DNA of 64,000 nucleotides, taken from assembly GCA_026913215.1 (NCBI GenBank), contig JAPTYK010000001.1, positions 6,510,001-6,574,000 of the forward strand. The letters are read 5' to 3'. Below, piece by piece: positions 51,083 through 61,552 of the stretch. The stretch's first letter is position 1. Each line of letters opens with the position of its first letter. Under the pieces are notes generated by a model. It did not search any database. It was not told the origin of the DNA and saw only the letters and a program-made list of their open reading frames with translations. The stretch is from Streptomyces diastatochromogenes. GTDB taxonomy: Bacteria > Actinomycetota > Actinomycetes > Streptomycetales > Streptomycetaceae. The translations under genes were made by a program, and so were the position numbers.

Positions 51083-54000
51083 CTAGGGGCGCAGGGCCGT
51101 GGCCAGTTGGGAGCGGGAGCGGACGTCGAGCTTCTGGTAGATGCGGGTCAGCCGGGCCTCGACCGTCTTGACGCTCAGGTACAGCTTCGCGGCCGCCTCC
51201 TGGTTGCTCGCGCCCTGGCCCACCAGGCGCGCGAGGCGCAGCTCCGCCTCGGTCAGCGAGGAGGCGCCGGGACCGACTCCTCGCCGCCCGCGCCGGGACC
51301 GGCGGCCTCGCCCGCGGGCGTCTCGCTCGCCAGGGCCAGCCACGGCGCCGCCCCGGCCCGCTCGAACACCGAGGCCGCCTCGTGCAGGGCGCTCTGCGCC
51401 GCCGACCTGCGCCGGCGCCGCCGCTCGACCCGGGCCAGGGCGATCAGCGCCCGCCCCGCTCCAGCGGCAGCCCGGCGCGGCCGAAGCTCTCGGCCGTACG
51501 GGTCAGGAGCTCGGCCGCCTCGTCGGTCCGGCCCTCCGCCGCCAGGCACAGCGCGTGTGCCCGGTCGCAGCCGAGCAGGACCGTGGTCCGGCCGAGCCGC
51601 TCCGCCACCGGCCGGACCTCGGCGAGCAGTGCCAGGGCCTCGTCGCCCGCGTCCTGGCCGAGCAGCGCCTCGGCCAGCTCCTCGTGCCAGCGCAGCATCG
51701 CGGGGTCCACCGTCGACTGGGCGCGCTCGTCGGCCTGGACCCGCCGCAGCGTCTCCAGGGCGGCGGCGACGTCGCCGTTGATCAGCTGGACGCGGCCGAG
51801 CGCGTACCGGCTGCGGGAGAGGAAGACGCGGTCGCCCTCCTCCTCCGAGGCCTGGACGCTGCGGCGGGCGTAGCTCGCGGCCCGCGCGAAGCTGCCGCCG
51901 GCCGTCTCCGCGAGCGCGAGGGTGTACCAGGCGGGCCCGGGAGAGGCCCGCCTCCAGGGTGAGCGCGAGGGCCTGCCCCGCGTGCGCGAGGGCGGCCGCG
52001 CAGGCGCCCCTGCGGGACTCGATCGCGGCGAGCGTGGAGAACAGCTCGATCGTGTCCTCCACCGAGCCGCGCCGCTGGACCAGCGGAAGCAGCGCGTTCA
52101 GCTCGTCCCGGGCGTCGGTGAGCCGGTCGTCGAAGAGGGCGTGACGGATCGTCAGGATCTGGGCGGCGTTGCGGATGCCGAGCGGCCGCTCGGCCAGCTC
52201 CAGGGCGCGGGCCTGCGCGAGCACGGCCTCCGCGTCCGGGACCCCGAGGCCCGCTCCATCCGCGCCTGCACGGTCAGGGCCTGCACCGCGAGCCGGGGAT
52301 CGCCCATCGAGGCGGCCAGCGCGGCCGATTCGACCGCCGCCGTCCGCGAGCGCTCCGGATCGCCGTCCGCGAGCACGTACTTGACGGCGAGGCGCAGCTG
52401 CACGGCGGCCCGCAGGGCGGTGTCGCCCTCGGAGTCCTCCATGGCGTGCGCGTACATCTCGTCGAGCCCGGTGAGCCCCTGACCCGCGGTGTCGAGCACG
52501 GCGAGCCGCGCCCTGACCCGGTCGGACGGCCCCGCGTCCCGGGCGAGCAGATCGGTGGCGGCCCGCATCGCGAGGTCGGCGCGGGCGGCGCGGGCGGCCT
52601 CCTCGGCGGCGTCGACGAGCCGCGCGATCCGCCGCGTCCCGTGCCTGCCGGGGTCGACTCGGCGGCGAGCAGGGCCAGTTCGGCGGCGAGCGCGCTGTTC
52701 CCGCGCCGCCGGGCCAGGTCGGCGGCGGCCGCGACCTCGGCGGCGAGCTCCTCGTCCGGCCGCTCGGTGGCCAGCGCCCGGTGCCGTACCGCCTCGACGG
52801 GGTCGTCCACGACCTCCGCGAGCGCCGCGTGCCCGGCGCTCCGCTCGGCCCAGCAGGCGTCGTGCACCAGGGTGGAGGGCAGCAGCCCGGCGGTGAAGGT
52901 CACCGAGCCGTCCTCGGAGAGCGACACCAGGTCGGCCCGCTCGGCCGCGGCGAGGTCCGCCTCCGCGGTGGGCCGCCCGGCACGGCGCACGAGCGTCGCC
53001 GAGGGGCGCAGCGCGAGCGCGGCGAGCAGCAGCGTCTCGCGTACGGCGGGGGCGCGGCGCCCAGGAGCTGGCGGGCGAGGTCGCGGGCGCGGCCCGAGAG
53101 CGTCAGCGCCTCCGCGTGGTGGACCGGGGTGCGGGCGTCGGCGAGCGAGCGGCCCACGGCGAGCGCGAGCCGCGGATTGCCGCCGCTCGCGCGGTGGATG
53201 CGGCCGGCCATCCGGGAGGGCAGCCGGTGGTGGATGAGGAGTTCGGCGATCTCGTCGGCGTGCAGCGGCGGGACGCGCAGCACGTCCGCCTCCGAGGGCA
53301 CCCACAGGTGCGCGGCGTGCGGGTCCTCGTGCCGGTGGCTCTCGCGGTACGGCGCGTGGGCCTCCGCGTACGGCTCGGGGGTCTCCACCGCCACCACCCG
53401 CAGCGCGGGCGGGGCCAGGTGGAGGGCGAACCGGAGCAGGTCCACGCTGTCCGCGTCGACGTGCTGCACCCCGTCGACGACGAGCAGGACGGGGCCCCGG
53501 CAGGTCAGGGCGCGCAGGATCCGCGCGATGCCGAGGCGCAGCGCGATCGGGTCCCAGCCGCCCGCGTCGATCGGCGCCTCGCGGCAGAGCATGGCGACGG
53601 CGGTGCGCTGGGGTCCTGGCAGCTGGTCGAAGACCCGGAGGTGAGCACCCCGGAGTCGAGGACCCCGGAGGAGAGGACGGCGGAGGCGAGGACCTCGGAG
53701 GCGAGCGCGGCGGACGGGGTTCGCCGCTCCCGTGCCCGGCGGTTCCCCGTCCGCCGGTCCCGTGCCCACCGCTTCCGTGCCCGCCGGTTCCGTGTCCGCC
53801 CGCGGGGACGGCCCGAGTGCGGCCGCCCCGGCGGTGGAGGGTTCGGGGCGGGCGGCCGGTGCCGAGTCCCGGCCAGGTCACGGTCGCCGCCACCGAGGCC
53901 ACGAGCGCGGCGGCGGCCGCCCCGGTATCTCGCGGTCGGACGACAGGGGCGCGAGCCACAGCACGGTCTCGCCGCGCGCCTCAGCGCGGGCCGCCTCGGC

Positions 54001-54135
54001 GAGGGCGACCTCGGTCTTGCCGACGCCGGCGGGTCCGGTGAGCAGGGCGCGGCCCCGCGTGTGCAGGGCCCGTTCGAGCCGGGCGAGGAGCTCCTCCCGG
54101 CCCACCGGGGCAGGGTTCTGCGGAGCTGTCGTCAC
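51083..54135 (-). CDS. LAL-family (large ATP-binding LuxR) regulator (many frameshifts)
   Basis: GTG 54135, about 10 nt after GGAGG. About 1015 residues. N-terminal AAA-like ATPase: VGREELLARLERALHTRG, Walker A TGPAGVGKTEVAL, Walker B PVLLVVDGVQHVDADSVDLL. A low-complexity linker (53640-53860) is rich in Gly, Arg and Pro. A TPR-like helical middle follows. The C-terminal LuxR HTH is SSLTEAELRLARLVGQGASNQEAAAKLYLS, then KTVEARLTRIYQKL. Eight or more frame changes. LAL proteins bind ATP and an inducer and activate specialised-metabolism genes. The only divergent neighbour is about 150 nt away across the start region. Confidence 0.82.
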
Positions 54136-54361
54136 TGTCCACCACCTCCGGCCCCTCGGGACCCGGCCCATGAGCCCCGTGCGCAGAGGATACGGAGCCC
54201 ACGGGCACAGTCCAGGCCCCTTGTCCGGCATACGGACAGGGGGGCCGGCGCGCACACGCTCCCACAACGCCAGGACGCGCCAGTGGTGTAGACCACGGGC
54301 GCGTCGCTGACCAGCAAAGATGCTGATGTGGGGGGTGGTTCAGAGGTGGTGCGGTGGTGCG

Positions 54362-56194
54362 TCAGAAGGTGAGGCTCCACGAGTCGATGTAGCCGGTGTC
54401 ACCCGAGGCCACATCGCGGACCTGGAGCTTCCAGGTGCCGTTGGCGACCTCGTTCGACGCGTCGACCGTGTACGTGGTGTTCACGTTGTCGGCGCTGTCC
54501 GAGGAGGAGGAGGCCTTGAGGTTGCGCACCGTGCCGTCGGGGGCGACCAGGTCGACGACCAGGTCCCCGCGCCAGGTGTGCTTGATGTCCACGCCGACCT
54601 TGAGGGTGGCGGGGGCGTTGCCGGCGATGCCGGTGACGGTGATCGGGGACGTCACGGTGGTGTTGTCCGGGATCTGCACGTCCGCCGCGTTGGTGAAGAC
54701 GGTGCCGGTCGGCGGGGTGGTGTTCAGGACCGCGTCCACGGTCTTCGCCGCGTCGGCGATGCCGGTGCCGCAGCCGCCGGTGCAGGTGCCGGGCAGCGGG
54801 CGGGCGTTGTTCTTGATCGCGGACTCGATGTCGGCCGGGGTGAGGGTGCTCTTGGCCGACTTCAGGAGGGCGGCGAGGCCGGCGATGTGCGGCGCCGCCA
54901 TCGAGGTGCCCTGGTAGGGCTTGTACGTCTCGGTCGACTGGGTCGTCAGGCCCGAGTTCAGCGTCGAGTAGATCGCGTTCTCGGGGGTGGTGACGGTGCC
55001 GGGCGTGTCGGTGGCGTTGCGGGTCTCGCCGCCGGGGGCGGCCACGTCCACGATGGTGCCGTAGTTGGAGTAGTACGCCCGGGAGCCGGCGCGGTTGGTC
55101 GACGCCACGGTGATGACGCCGGTGCAGTTCGCCGGGGTGAAGCCGGAGGCGTTGGCGTTGCTGTTGCCCGCGGCGACGACGACGGTGGTGCCGCGCGCGA
55201 CGGCGCCGTTGATGGCGGTCTGGTAGACGCTCGGGCAGGTGGCGCTGGCGCCGCCCAGGCTCATGTTGATGACCTTGGCCGGGGTCGGGTTGGCCGGGAT
55301 GCCCGGCACGGTGCCGCCGGAGGCCCAGGTGATCGCGTCGGCGATGTCGGAGGACGAGCCGCCGCACTTGCCGAGCACGCGCACGGGCTGGATCTTCGCG
55401 TTGTACGCGATGCCCGCGATGCCCTTGGTGTTGTTGGTGACCGCGGCGATGGTGCCGGCCACGTGGGTGCCGTGCCAGGAGGAGTTGGAGGCGGTGGAGC
55501 CGGTGCCGCACTCGCCGGCGGTGGCGTTCCAGTCGCCCTCGTCCTTCGGGTCCGCGTCGCGGCCGTTGCCGTCGCGGGCGTCGGCGGCGGTCGAGATGAA
55601 GTCGTAGCCGGAGACGATGTTGGTCGCCAGGTCCGAGTGGGCGGCGTAGCCGGTGTCGATGACGGCGACGGTGACGCCGGAGCCGGTCGTCTTGTCCCAG
55701 GCCGCAGGAACGTTCATGCCACCGGTGGGCTCGAAGAGGTCCCACTGCTTGGCGTAGTCGGTGTCGTCCGGGGTGACCGCCATCGCGTAGGCGCGGATGT
55801 CGGGCTCGACCGAGGCGACGGACGGGTCGGCGCGGAACGCGGCCATGACCTCCGTCACGTCCTGCTTGGTCGCCTTGCCGCCCAGGTTGACGAGGGCGGC
55901 ACCGCCGGCGAGGCGGCGCTCGAAGGAGAGCTTCTCGCCCGTCTGCGCGGCCTTCTCGGCCGTGTCGCTCTTCGCGGCGGTGTTGGAACCGGCCTCGGCG
56001 GTCCGGCTCTTGTAGGTGACGATCACCTTCTCGACGGGGGCGTGGGGAAGCGCCCGCATCGCCTGCGAAGCCGGACCCGGCTTCGGGGTGGCAGCGACCG
56101 GGGCTGCGGCGAACGCCCCGGAAGTCATGGCAGCGGCACCGAGGATCGCGGCGCCCGCGACCACGGATATGACTCTCCGCCTGGAACCGTTCAA
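54362..56194 (-). CDS. Secreted S8 subtilisin-family protease with P-domain
   Basis: Intact, 610 residues. TTG 56192-56194 with AAAGGG 8 nt before it. Signal peptide (RRRVISVVAGAAILGAAAM), then an I9-type propeptide region (VIVTYKSRTAEAGS, ALVNLGGKATKQDV, DPSVASVEPDIRAYA). The catalytic triad is VAVIDTGYAAHSD (Asp), SSWHGTHVAGTIAA (His) and YQGTSMAAPHIAGL (Ser). The C-terminal P/homoB domain is HTWRGDLVVDLVAPDGTVRN, ending YIDSWSLTF. It is an exported peptidase, presumably self-processed. Monocistronic. Confidence 0.93.
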   Translation of the reverse strand: MNGSRRRVISVVAGAAILGAAAMTSGAFAAAPVAATPKPGPASQAMRALPHAPVEKVIVTYKSRTAEAGSNTAAKSDTAEKAAQTGEKLSFERRLAGGAALVNLGGKATKQDVTEVMAAFRADPSVASVEPDIRAYAMAVTPDDTDYAKQWDLFEPTGGMNVPAAWDKTTGSGVTVAVIDTGYAAHSDLATNIVSGYDFISTAADARDGNGRDADPKDEGDWNATAGECGTGSTASNSSWHGTHVAGTIAAVTNNTKGIAGIAYNAKIQPVRVLGKCGGSSSDIADAITWASGGTVPGIPANPTPAKVINMSLGGASATCPSVYQTAINGAVARGTTVVVAAGNSNANASGFTPANCTGVITVASTNRAGSRAYYSNYGTIVDVAAPGGETRNATDTPGTVTTPENAIYSTLNSGLTTQSTETYKPYQGTSMAAPHIAGLAALLKSAKSTLTPADIESAIKNNARPLPGTCTGGCGTGIADAAKTVDAVLNTTPPTGTVFTNAADVQIPDNTTVTSPITVTGIAGNAPATLKVGVDIKHTWRGDLVVDLVAPDGTVRNLKASSSSDSADNVNTTYTVDASNEVANGTWKLQVRDVASGDTGYIDSWSLTF

Positions 56195-56499
56195 GGTGTG
56201 GCCCTTTCGAGTACGACGTGACTGCGGAGCAGTGGCGGCGGCGCGGGACGCACGGAACGAAGTGGGGTCGCCGCCGTGGTTCCCTGGGCTTGGGGGGCCC
56301 GTGCGCCGCCACCGGCGCGACGGCCCGGGTCAAGGCCGTCACCGGCGGACAGCACCCTCCGCATGCACCTGTCATGGTGCGCTCGGGGGATGATATCTGC
56401 CGGTGCGGAGGACAGTAGGGAACGGGGGTGAACCCGATACGGGAAAACCCTTGTCACCCCTCATGGGGTGGTGGGGGTGCGGCGAGGGAGGGCACGCGC

Positions 56500-56640
56500 C
56501 CTCGGCCGGGCGGCGGGGAGGGCGCGTTCGGCCTCGGCCGGGCGGTGAAGGGCGGTGCGACCTCGGCCGGGTGATGAGGGTGGGGCGGTGCGGCCTCGGC
56601 CGGGTGGTGGGGAGGAAAGCCGGTACGGCCTCAGCCGAGT
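56500..56640. repeat. Degenerate repeat CCTCGGCCGGG
   Basis: CCTCGGCCGGG occurs at 56500, 56532, 56561 and 56594 and a variant at 56629, spaced 29-35 nt. It lies between the S8 protease promoter region and the GNAT stop and slightly overlaps the GNAT 3' end. Confidence 0.7.
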
Positions 56641-57494
56641 TCGAGCGTGGTGACGCCGAAGACGCGCTCCCGGGCCACCGGGCGGACCGGGCCCGTGTAC
56701 ATCCGGGCCGTCTCGAACGTCGGCTCCAGACCGCGCTCCCGGGCCAGGAGGGCCGCCGCCGGATTGGCCTCCGGCATGTCGACCGCGACGCGGGCCGCGC
56801 CGAACTCCCGCGCCTCGGCGGCCAGCCCGTCGAGCAGGGCCGCCGCGTCCGCCGGGGTGTCGGCGAACAGCGGCCCCACGCGGGCCTCGTCCTGCGCGGG
56901 ACGAACCACCCCGTACCCGGTCAGACGGCCGTCGACGACGCGGGCGAGCGCCCGGTGGCCGTGCGTGGTCAGCCAGGCGTCCAGGAACCGCGGCCGGTCG
57001 GCGTGGTGGCAGGCGCCGTCGTACGCGGCGAGGGCGGCCGCGCCGACCCGCCCGGCGGGCACCAGGCCGGTCACGGGGCGGTCGGGGGCCGGGACCTCGC
57101 CCACGTACCGGGCGGTGCGGTACGCGGTCGCGAAGCCGGAGCGCCGGTAGTTGTCCTGCTGCGCCGGCACCCGTCGAGCCCGACGGTCCGGCCGCCCGCG
57201 TGGGCGAGCGCGGCGCGCCAGGTGGCGAGGCCGTGGCCGAGGCCGCGGAGTTCGGGGCGGACGAGGTAGAAGCCGAGGAAGGCGTAGGAATCGTCGTAGC
57301 CGACGACGGAGATGGCCGAGACCGGCTCCCGTCGATCCGCCCGAGGAAGAAGCCCGCGGGGTCCTGGGCGAAGAACGCCGGAGCGTCGGAGAGCCCGGGA
57401 TTCCACCCTCCTCGGCGGCCCAGGACCGCACGAGCGCCCACTCCTCCGGGGTGGCGGAGGAGACGGACAGCGAACCGGTGGGGGCGGAGGTCAT
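56631..57494 (-). CDS. GNAT-family N-acetyltransferase (frameshifted)
   Basis: ATG 57492-57494 after AAGGACTCCC. About 287 residues with two GNAT halves. The first holds PEEWALVRSWAAEEGWNPG, FFLGRIDGEPVSAISVV and FYLVRPELRGLGHGLATW, the last being the acetyl-CoA-binding motif A (V-RPELRGLGHG). The second half, FLDAWLTTHGHRALARVVDG and PLFADTPADAAALLDGL, resembles YitH/YobR-type tandem GNATs. The end is FGVTTLELG at 56631. Breaks near 57403, 57325 and 57165. Substrate unknown. Confidence 0.82.
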   Translation of the reverse strand: MTSAPTGSLSVSSATPEEWALVRSWAAEEGGIPGSPTLRRSSPRTPRASSSGGSTGAGLGHLRRRLRRFLRLPRLLPRPPRTPRPRPRPRHLARRARPRGRPDRRARRVPAQQDNYRRSGFATAYRTARYVGEVPAPDRPVTGLVPAGRVGAAALAAYDGACHHADRPRFLDAWLTTHGHRALARVVDGRLTGYGVVRPAQDEARVGPLFADTPADAAALLDGLAAEAREFGAARVAVDMPEANPAAALLARERGLEPTFETARMYTGPVRPVARERVFGVTTLELG

Positions 57495-57693
57495 GGGAGT
57501 CCTTCGACGGCCGGGGGCGGATGCCCGGTCGACAGGAACCCGGGCAAATCGCGCCGAGCATAACGCCGGGCCGGCCCCGGGGACTTCCTCGCCGATCGGT
57601 TCCGATGGATTCCGGCCGATCGGACGACGAGGGTCGTCGCCCCCTCGAACGGGTGCTGTCCGGGCGGGCCTCCGCCCGGACGGCGTCCGCTCC

Positions 57694-58849
57694 TCAGCCC
57701 GCGATCGGCGCGGGCGTCGGCACGGGAGCCGGTGCGGGCGTCGGCACGGGAGCCGGTGCGGGAGTCGGCACGGGGCCGGGGCCGGAACCGCCAGGGAGCC
57801 GTCACCGGGACCGTACCCGCAGAGGCCGTCACCGGGACGGCGGCCGTACCGGCCGAACCCGTCACGGGGCCCGGAACCGTACCCACGGAAGCCGCCACCG
57901 GGCGGCCGAAGCCACCACCGGCACCTGCGTCACCACCGGCACCTGTGCCACCACCGGTGTCGTCACCTCCGCCCCGCCCTTCGTCAGCAGGATCACTCCC
58001 GGGCCGCGACCAGCGAGGCGCCGGCCGCGACCAGCCAGCCCCAGGCGCCCGCGCGGAAGGTCTCGCCGAGCAGGGCGACGCCGATGATCGCGGCGGCGGC
58101 CGGGTTGGAGAGGTTCACGACGGCGAGCGGGGCGGCGAGTCCGCCCCGGTAGGCGGCCTGGGAGAGCAGCAGGCCACCGCTGGCGAAGGCGGATATCAGC
58201 ACCGCGAGCAGCGCGGTCTGCCACCAGGTCGGCTCGCTGCCGGGCAGGTCGAGCGCGAGCGCGGCGGTCAGCGTCTGGGTGAGCGCCGAGCCGACGCCCG
58301 AGGCGATCCCGGAGGCGGTGGCGTGCCCGAGTCCGCGCGCGGCCGGGCCGCCGGTCCCGCGCTGTTCGCGCCCGTGCAGCCGCCCGGAGGCCAGTACGGC
58401 GATGAGGAGCGCGGTCGCCGCGGCGACGATCAGGGACTCGCGGAGGCTGAGGGCCTCGCCGGGGGCCGTGGGCCCGGTCACGGCGACGAGTCCGACGAGC
58501 CCGCCCAGGGTCCACAGGGCGCCGCGCCATTCGGTACGGGTCACCCGGCGCCGTGCGCAGTACGCGCCGAGCGGCAGCGCCGCCACGAGGGTCAGCGCGC
58601 CGAGCGGCTGCACCAGCGTCAGCGGCCCGTAGTGCAGGGCGGCCACGTGGGCGAGGGCTCCGGCGGCGTTGAGGCCGACCGCCCACCACCACTGCCCGCG
58701 GGCGAGCAGGGCGCGCAGTGCGCCGCGCCCGTCGGGGGAGGCCGGGAGGCGGCGGCGAGCCGGGACTGGGCGACGGCGGCGAGCGCGTACCCGGCGGCGG
58801 ATACGAGGGAGAGGAGGACCGCGAGCGCGGTGCCGGCGGCGGGGTTCAT
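57694..58849 (-). CDS. EamA/DMT-type transporter with Pro/Ala tail (frameshifted)
   Basis: ATG 58847-58849 overlaps the PAP2 stop (ATGA). Ten or so short membrane helices of the drug/metabolite type: ALAVLLSLVSAAGYALAAVAQ, LTLVQPLGALTLVAALPLGA, WTLGGLVGLVAVTG, ALLAVLISAFASGGLLLSQA and WGWLVAAGASLVAA. In one frame it stops at 57993. However, another frame continues through VILLTKGGAEVTTPVV to a low-complexity tail rich in Pro-Ala-Val-Thr (PVPTPAPAPVPTPAPAPV) ending AG-stop at 57694. If those indels are sequencing errors, the longer form is correct. Breaks near 58740, 58002, 57910 and 57790. Confidence 0.72.
57714..57785 (-). repeat. 24-bp tandem repeat coding a Pro-Ala tail
   Basis: Three near-identical 24-bp units (core GTCGGCACGGGAGCCGGTGC on the plus strand) encode APVPTPAP repeats on the minus strand. 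The unit keeps the reading frame, consistent with a real coding tail. Confidence 0.8.
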
Positions 58850-59793
58850 CGCAGGGCTCCGACCGGGAGGGTGCCGCACCGAGCGGGCGGGGTACAGGTG
58901 GGGTGCCGTCCGCCGCCGGGGGCGCGGACGGCGAGCAGCGCGAGGCCGAGGAGGGCGGCGGCGGCGAGCGCGTCGAACCAGTAGTGGTTGGCGGTGCCGA
59001 CGACGACGAGCAGGGTGAGCAGCGGGTGCAGCAGCCAGAGCACCCGCCAGCGGGACCGGGTGGCGGCGATCAGACCGATCGCGACCATCAGGGCCCAGCC
59101 GAAGTGCAGCGACGGCATGGCCGCGAACTGGTTCGCCATGGAGTCGGTCTCCGGCGTCGCCCCGTAGACGGAGGGGCCGTAGACGCGGGCCGTGTCGACG
59201 AGTCCGGAGGCGGCGAGCATCCGGGGCGGGGCGAGCGGCATCAGCAGGTGCAGGGCGAGCGCGGCGCCGGTGACGAGGGCGAGGACCCGGCGCGACCACA
59301 CGTAGTGCGCGGGGCGGCGCCAGTACAGCCAGACGAGGAAGGCGAGCGTGGCCGGGAAGTGCACGACCGCGTAGTACGTGTTGGCCGTCCGGACCAGCGG
59401 TTCGGCGTGCAGGAGCAGCTGCTGGACCGTTCCCTCGTCCGGCAGGTGGAGCGCGCGCTCGGCGTCCCAGACGCGGTCGGCGTTCCGGAAGGCGCGGGCC
59501 TCGTGGCCGTTGGCGAAGAGCCGGCCGAACTTGTAGACGAGGAAGAGCGAGGTGACGAGCAGGAGCTCCCGCAGGAGCGGCGGCCTGGCGGACGCGGACG
59601 CGGGAGCGGCCGCAGGTACGGATGCGGGCGCGGACACAGGCGCGGGCGCGGGCGCGGGCGCGGGCGTCGACCCGGACCGGATCGGGGGTGCGGCTGACGG
59701 CTCGGGCTCGGGGTCCGGCTCGGGCGCGGACGCGTTCCCCGCGTCCTCGTCCCGGTCGTGCCCCCCTCGTATCCCGTGCATCCCGACAGCCAT
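58846..59793 (-). CDS. PAP2-superfamily membrane phosphatase with Pro-rich N-terminus
   Basis: Intact, 315 residues from ATG 59791-59793. The first 70 residues are acidic then Pro/Ala-rich (PEPDPEPEPSAAPP, PAPAPAPAPVSAPASVPA), followed by six helices. The catalytic motifs are QFAAMPSLHFGWALM (C2, His) and TANHYWFDALAAAALLG (C3, His), as in inositolphosphotransferase-type PAP2 proteins (SMPSLH...NHYW.D). It would move or remove phosphate groups on lipids at the membrane outer face. It is cotranscribed with the EamA protein. Confidence 0.88.
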   Translation of the reverse strand: MAVGMHGIRGGHDRDEDAGNASAPEPDPEPEPSAAPPIRSGSTPAPAPAPAPVSAPASVPAAAPASASARPPLLRELLLVTSLFLVYKFGRLFANGHEARAFRNADRVWDAERALHLPDEGTVQQLLLHAEPLVRTANTYYAVVHFPATLAFLVWLYWRRPAHYVWSRRVLALVTGAALALHLLMPLAPPRMLAASGLVDTARVYGPSVYGATPETDSMANQFAAMPSLHFGWALMVAIGLIAATRSRWRVLWLLHPLLTLLVVVGTANHYWFDALAAAALLGLALLAVRAPGGGRHPTCTPPARCGTLPVGALR

Positions 59794-59852
59794 CGCGCGG
59801 CCCTCTAATCCGTCAAATCGGCAACAAACGGAGTGAGCCTAGATCCGATTTC

Positions 59853-59890
59853 ATCGAGACGCAAGCGTCTCGATACGTTTGCGTCTCGAT
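59853..59890. promoter_or_regulatory. TetR operator with repeated half-sites
   Basis: ATCGAGACGC (59853-59862), AA, GCGTCTCGAT (59865-59874) is a perfect palindrome. A third half-site GCGTCTCGAT follows at 59881-59890. It lies between the divergent PAP2 and tetR starts, so TetR probably represses both. Confidence 0.8.
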
Positions 59891-59944
59891 TGCGCACCCC
59901 CTACTCTCGTATGAGCAGGGATGGACGTGTTCCGGGAGGCATCG

Positions 59945-60546
59945 ATGTCCACGCAGGCCGCGACCGCCGCAGCCCGTCGCAGCAAGATCACGCCGGAGCG
60001 CGAGACGGAGCTCTACGAGGCCGTGCTCTGCCTCCTCCGCGAGGGCGGCTACGACGCGGTGACCATGGAGGGCGTCGCCGCCCGCACCAAGTGCGGCAAG
60101 GCCACCCTCTACCGGCAGTGGGGCACCAAGCCCCGGCTCGTGACCGCCGCCCTCGCCCAGCGCCGCTGCGCCGTCTTCACCGACATCGACACCGGCACCC
60201 TCGCCGGCGACCTGCGCGAGGCCGCCCACATCGCCGCCTCCCGCCGCGACCGGGACGCCGAGCTCATGGAGGCCGTCGCCCAGGCCTACATGCAGCACCC
60301 CGACCTGCGCGCCGCCCTCCGCGAGACCGTCATCGCCCCCGAGATCGCGGCCATCGACGCCGTCGTGGCCCGCGCGGTCGAGCGCGGCGAGGTCGAGGCC
60401 GACAACCCGGCCATCGGATTCGTCGCCCCCTGCTTCATGGGCATGCTCCGCATCGAGCGGATCTTCGAGGAGCGGTTCGCGGACGCCTCGACCATGCGCA
60501 CCTTCGTCGACGCCGTCCTCCTCCCGGCGCTGCGCGTCGAGGGTGA
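59945..60546 (+). CDS. TetR-family regulator
   Basis: ATG 59945 after GGGAGGCATCG. About 199 residues. The helix-turn-helix is clear: TELYEAVLCLLREGGYDAVTMEGVAART, KCGKATLYRQWGTKPRLV. The C-terminal ligand domain has RDRDAELMEAVAQAYMQHPDL and ends VDAVLLPALRVEG. One G is missing near 60543; with it the stop is TGA 60544-60546. It sits 54 nt after a palindrome shared with the divergent PAP2/EamA operon, its likely target. Confidence 0.88.
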
Positions 60547-60574
60547 GCCCGGCTCCGTCCGGCACCCTGGGGCC

Positions 60575-60936
60575 ATGCCCGCACACGCCCCGCCGTCCGC
60601 GTCCGCCGCGTCTACGAGGCCCCTCGCCCGACGACGGGGTGCGCGTCCTCGTCGACCGGCTCTGGCCGCGCGGCCTCGGCAAGGCGGACGCCCACGTCGA
60701 CGAGTGGCCCAAGGCGCTCACCCCGTCCACCGAACTCCGCCGCTGGTACCACGGCCCCGACGGCGCGTACGAGGAGTTCCGGCGCCGCTACGAGGCCGAA
60801 CTCGACGCCCCCGAGGCCGCCGCCGCGCTCGACCGGCTCCGCGAGCTCGCCGCCCGGGGACCGTCACCCTCCTCACGGCGGCGAAGGACCCTCGGTCAGC
60901 CACACCTCAGTCCTGCGGCGCGCCCTGGAGGAGTAG
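60575..60936 (+). CDS. DUF488 protein (frameshifted)
   Basis: ATG 60575, 28 nt after tetR. About 120 residues: RVYEAPSPDDGVRVLVDRLWPRG, KADAHVDEWPKALTPSTELRRWYHG, RYEAELDAPEAAAALDRLRE and TVTLLTAAKDPR, then HTSVLRRALEE and TAG 60934-60936. The WPRG, Lys and TLLTAAKD stretches are the DUF488 core, a small fold of unproven function. Breaks near 60612, 60870 and 60893. Its end overlaps the antisense DUF309 gene by about 30 nt. Confidence 0.82.
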
Positions 60937-61432
60937 CCGGGGCGCCTCGCGGCGGCGTCCACCGGAACCTGGCCCCCGCCCTCCGCGCGGGCGGCCAACC
61001 GCCGTGCCCACGCCACCAGTCCGCCGACGTCGATCCCGTACGCCCCGGGACGGGCCGCGCGCCCGCCAGACGGTCGGCACCACGGCGCAGCAGCCGGGCC
61101 CCGCCCGCCGTGTTGCCGCGGGCCGCGTGGGTCAGGCCGACGGCCAGCTGGGCGAGCCCCTGCCACAGGTCCCGCTCCGCCTCAGGACCGGACTTCCAGG
61201 CGTCCTCGAAGACCTCGTGCGCGTGGAAGGGCATCCCGGCGTCCAGGAGCCGCTGCGCCTCGCGCACGGTCTCCGCGGGCCCGCGCACGACCCCTCGGGC
61301 TGCCGGGGCACCCCGCCGCCCCGTACGGCAGCGGACGGCCCAGCCCGTCGCGCGGCCGGGCGCTGCGGGCACGCCCCGCCGCGTCACGATCCCTGCCGCG
61401 CCCGCCCCGTGGTCACCCATTGTCCGGTTCAC
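60907..61432 (-). CDS. DUF309 protein (frameshifted, start uncertain)
   Basis: About 150-175 residues. The DUF309 helical core is AQRLLDAGMPFHAHEVFEDAWKSG, ERDLWQGLAQLAVGLTHAARGN and GGARLLRRGADRLA, and then in another frame AYGIDVGGLVAWARRLAARA; it ends LLLQGAPQD with TGA at 60907-60909. HAHEVFEDxW is the family signature. The N-terminus is unclear; GTG near 61384 or ATG 61420/61432 are candidates. Function unknown. Confidence 0.78.
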
Positions 61433-61552
61433 CCGTCCATTGTCGCCCCCGGGCGATCACGAGCGCTAGGCTCGTCCGTCCGGGGCTGTTCCGGTCCGTG
61501 CGGGTGGTGCCGGGAGCGTCATGCCAACAGTACGTGTGGGAGTGAGTGACCG

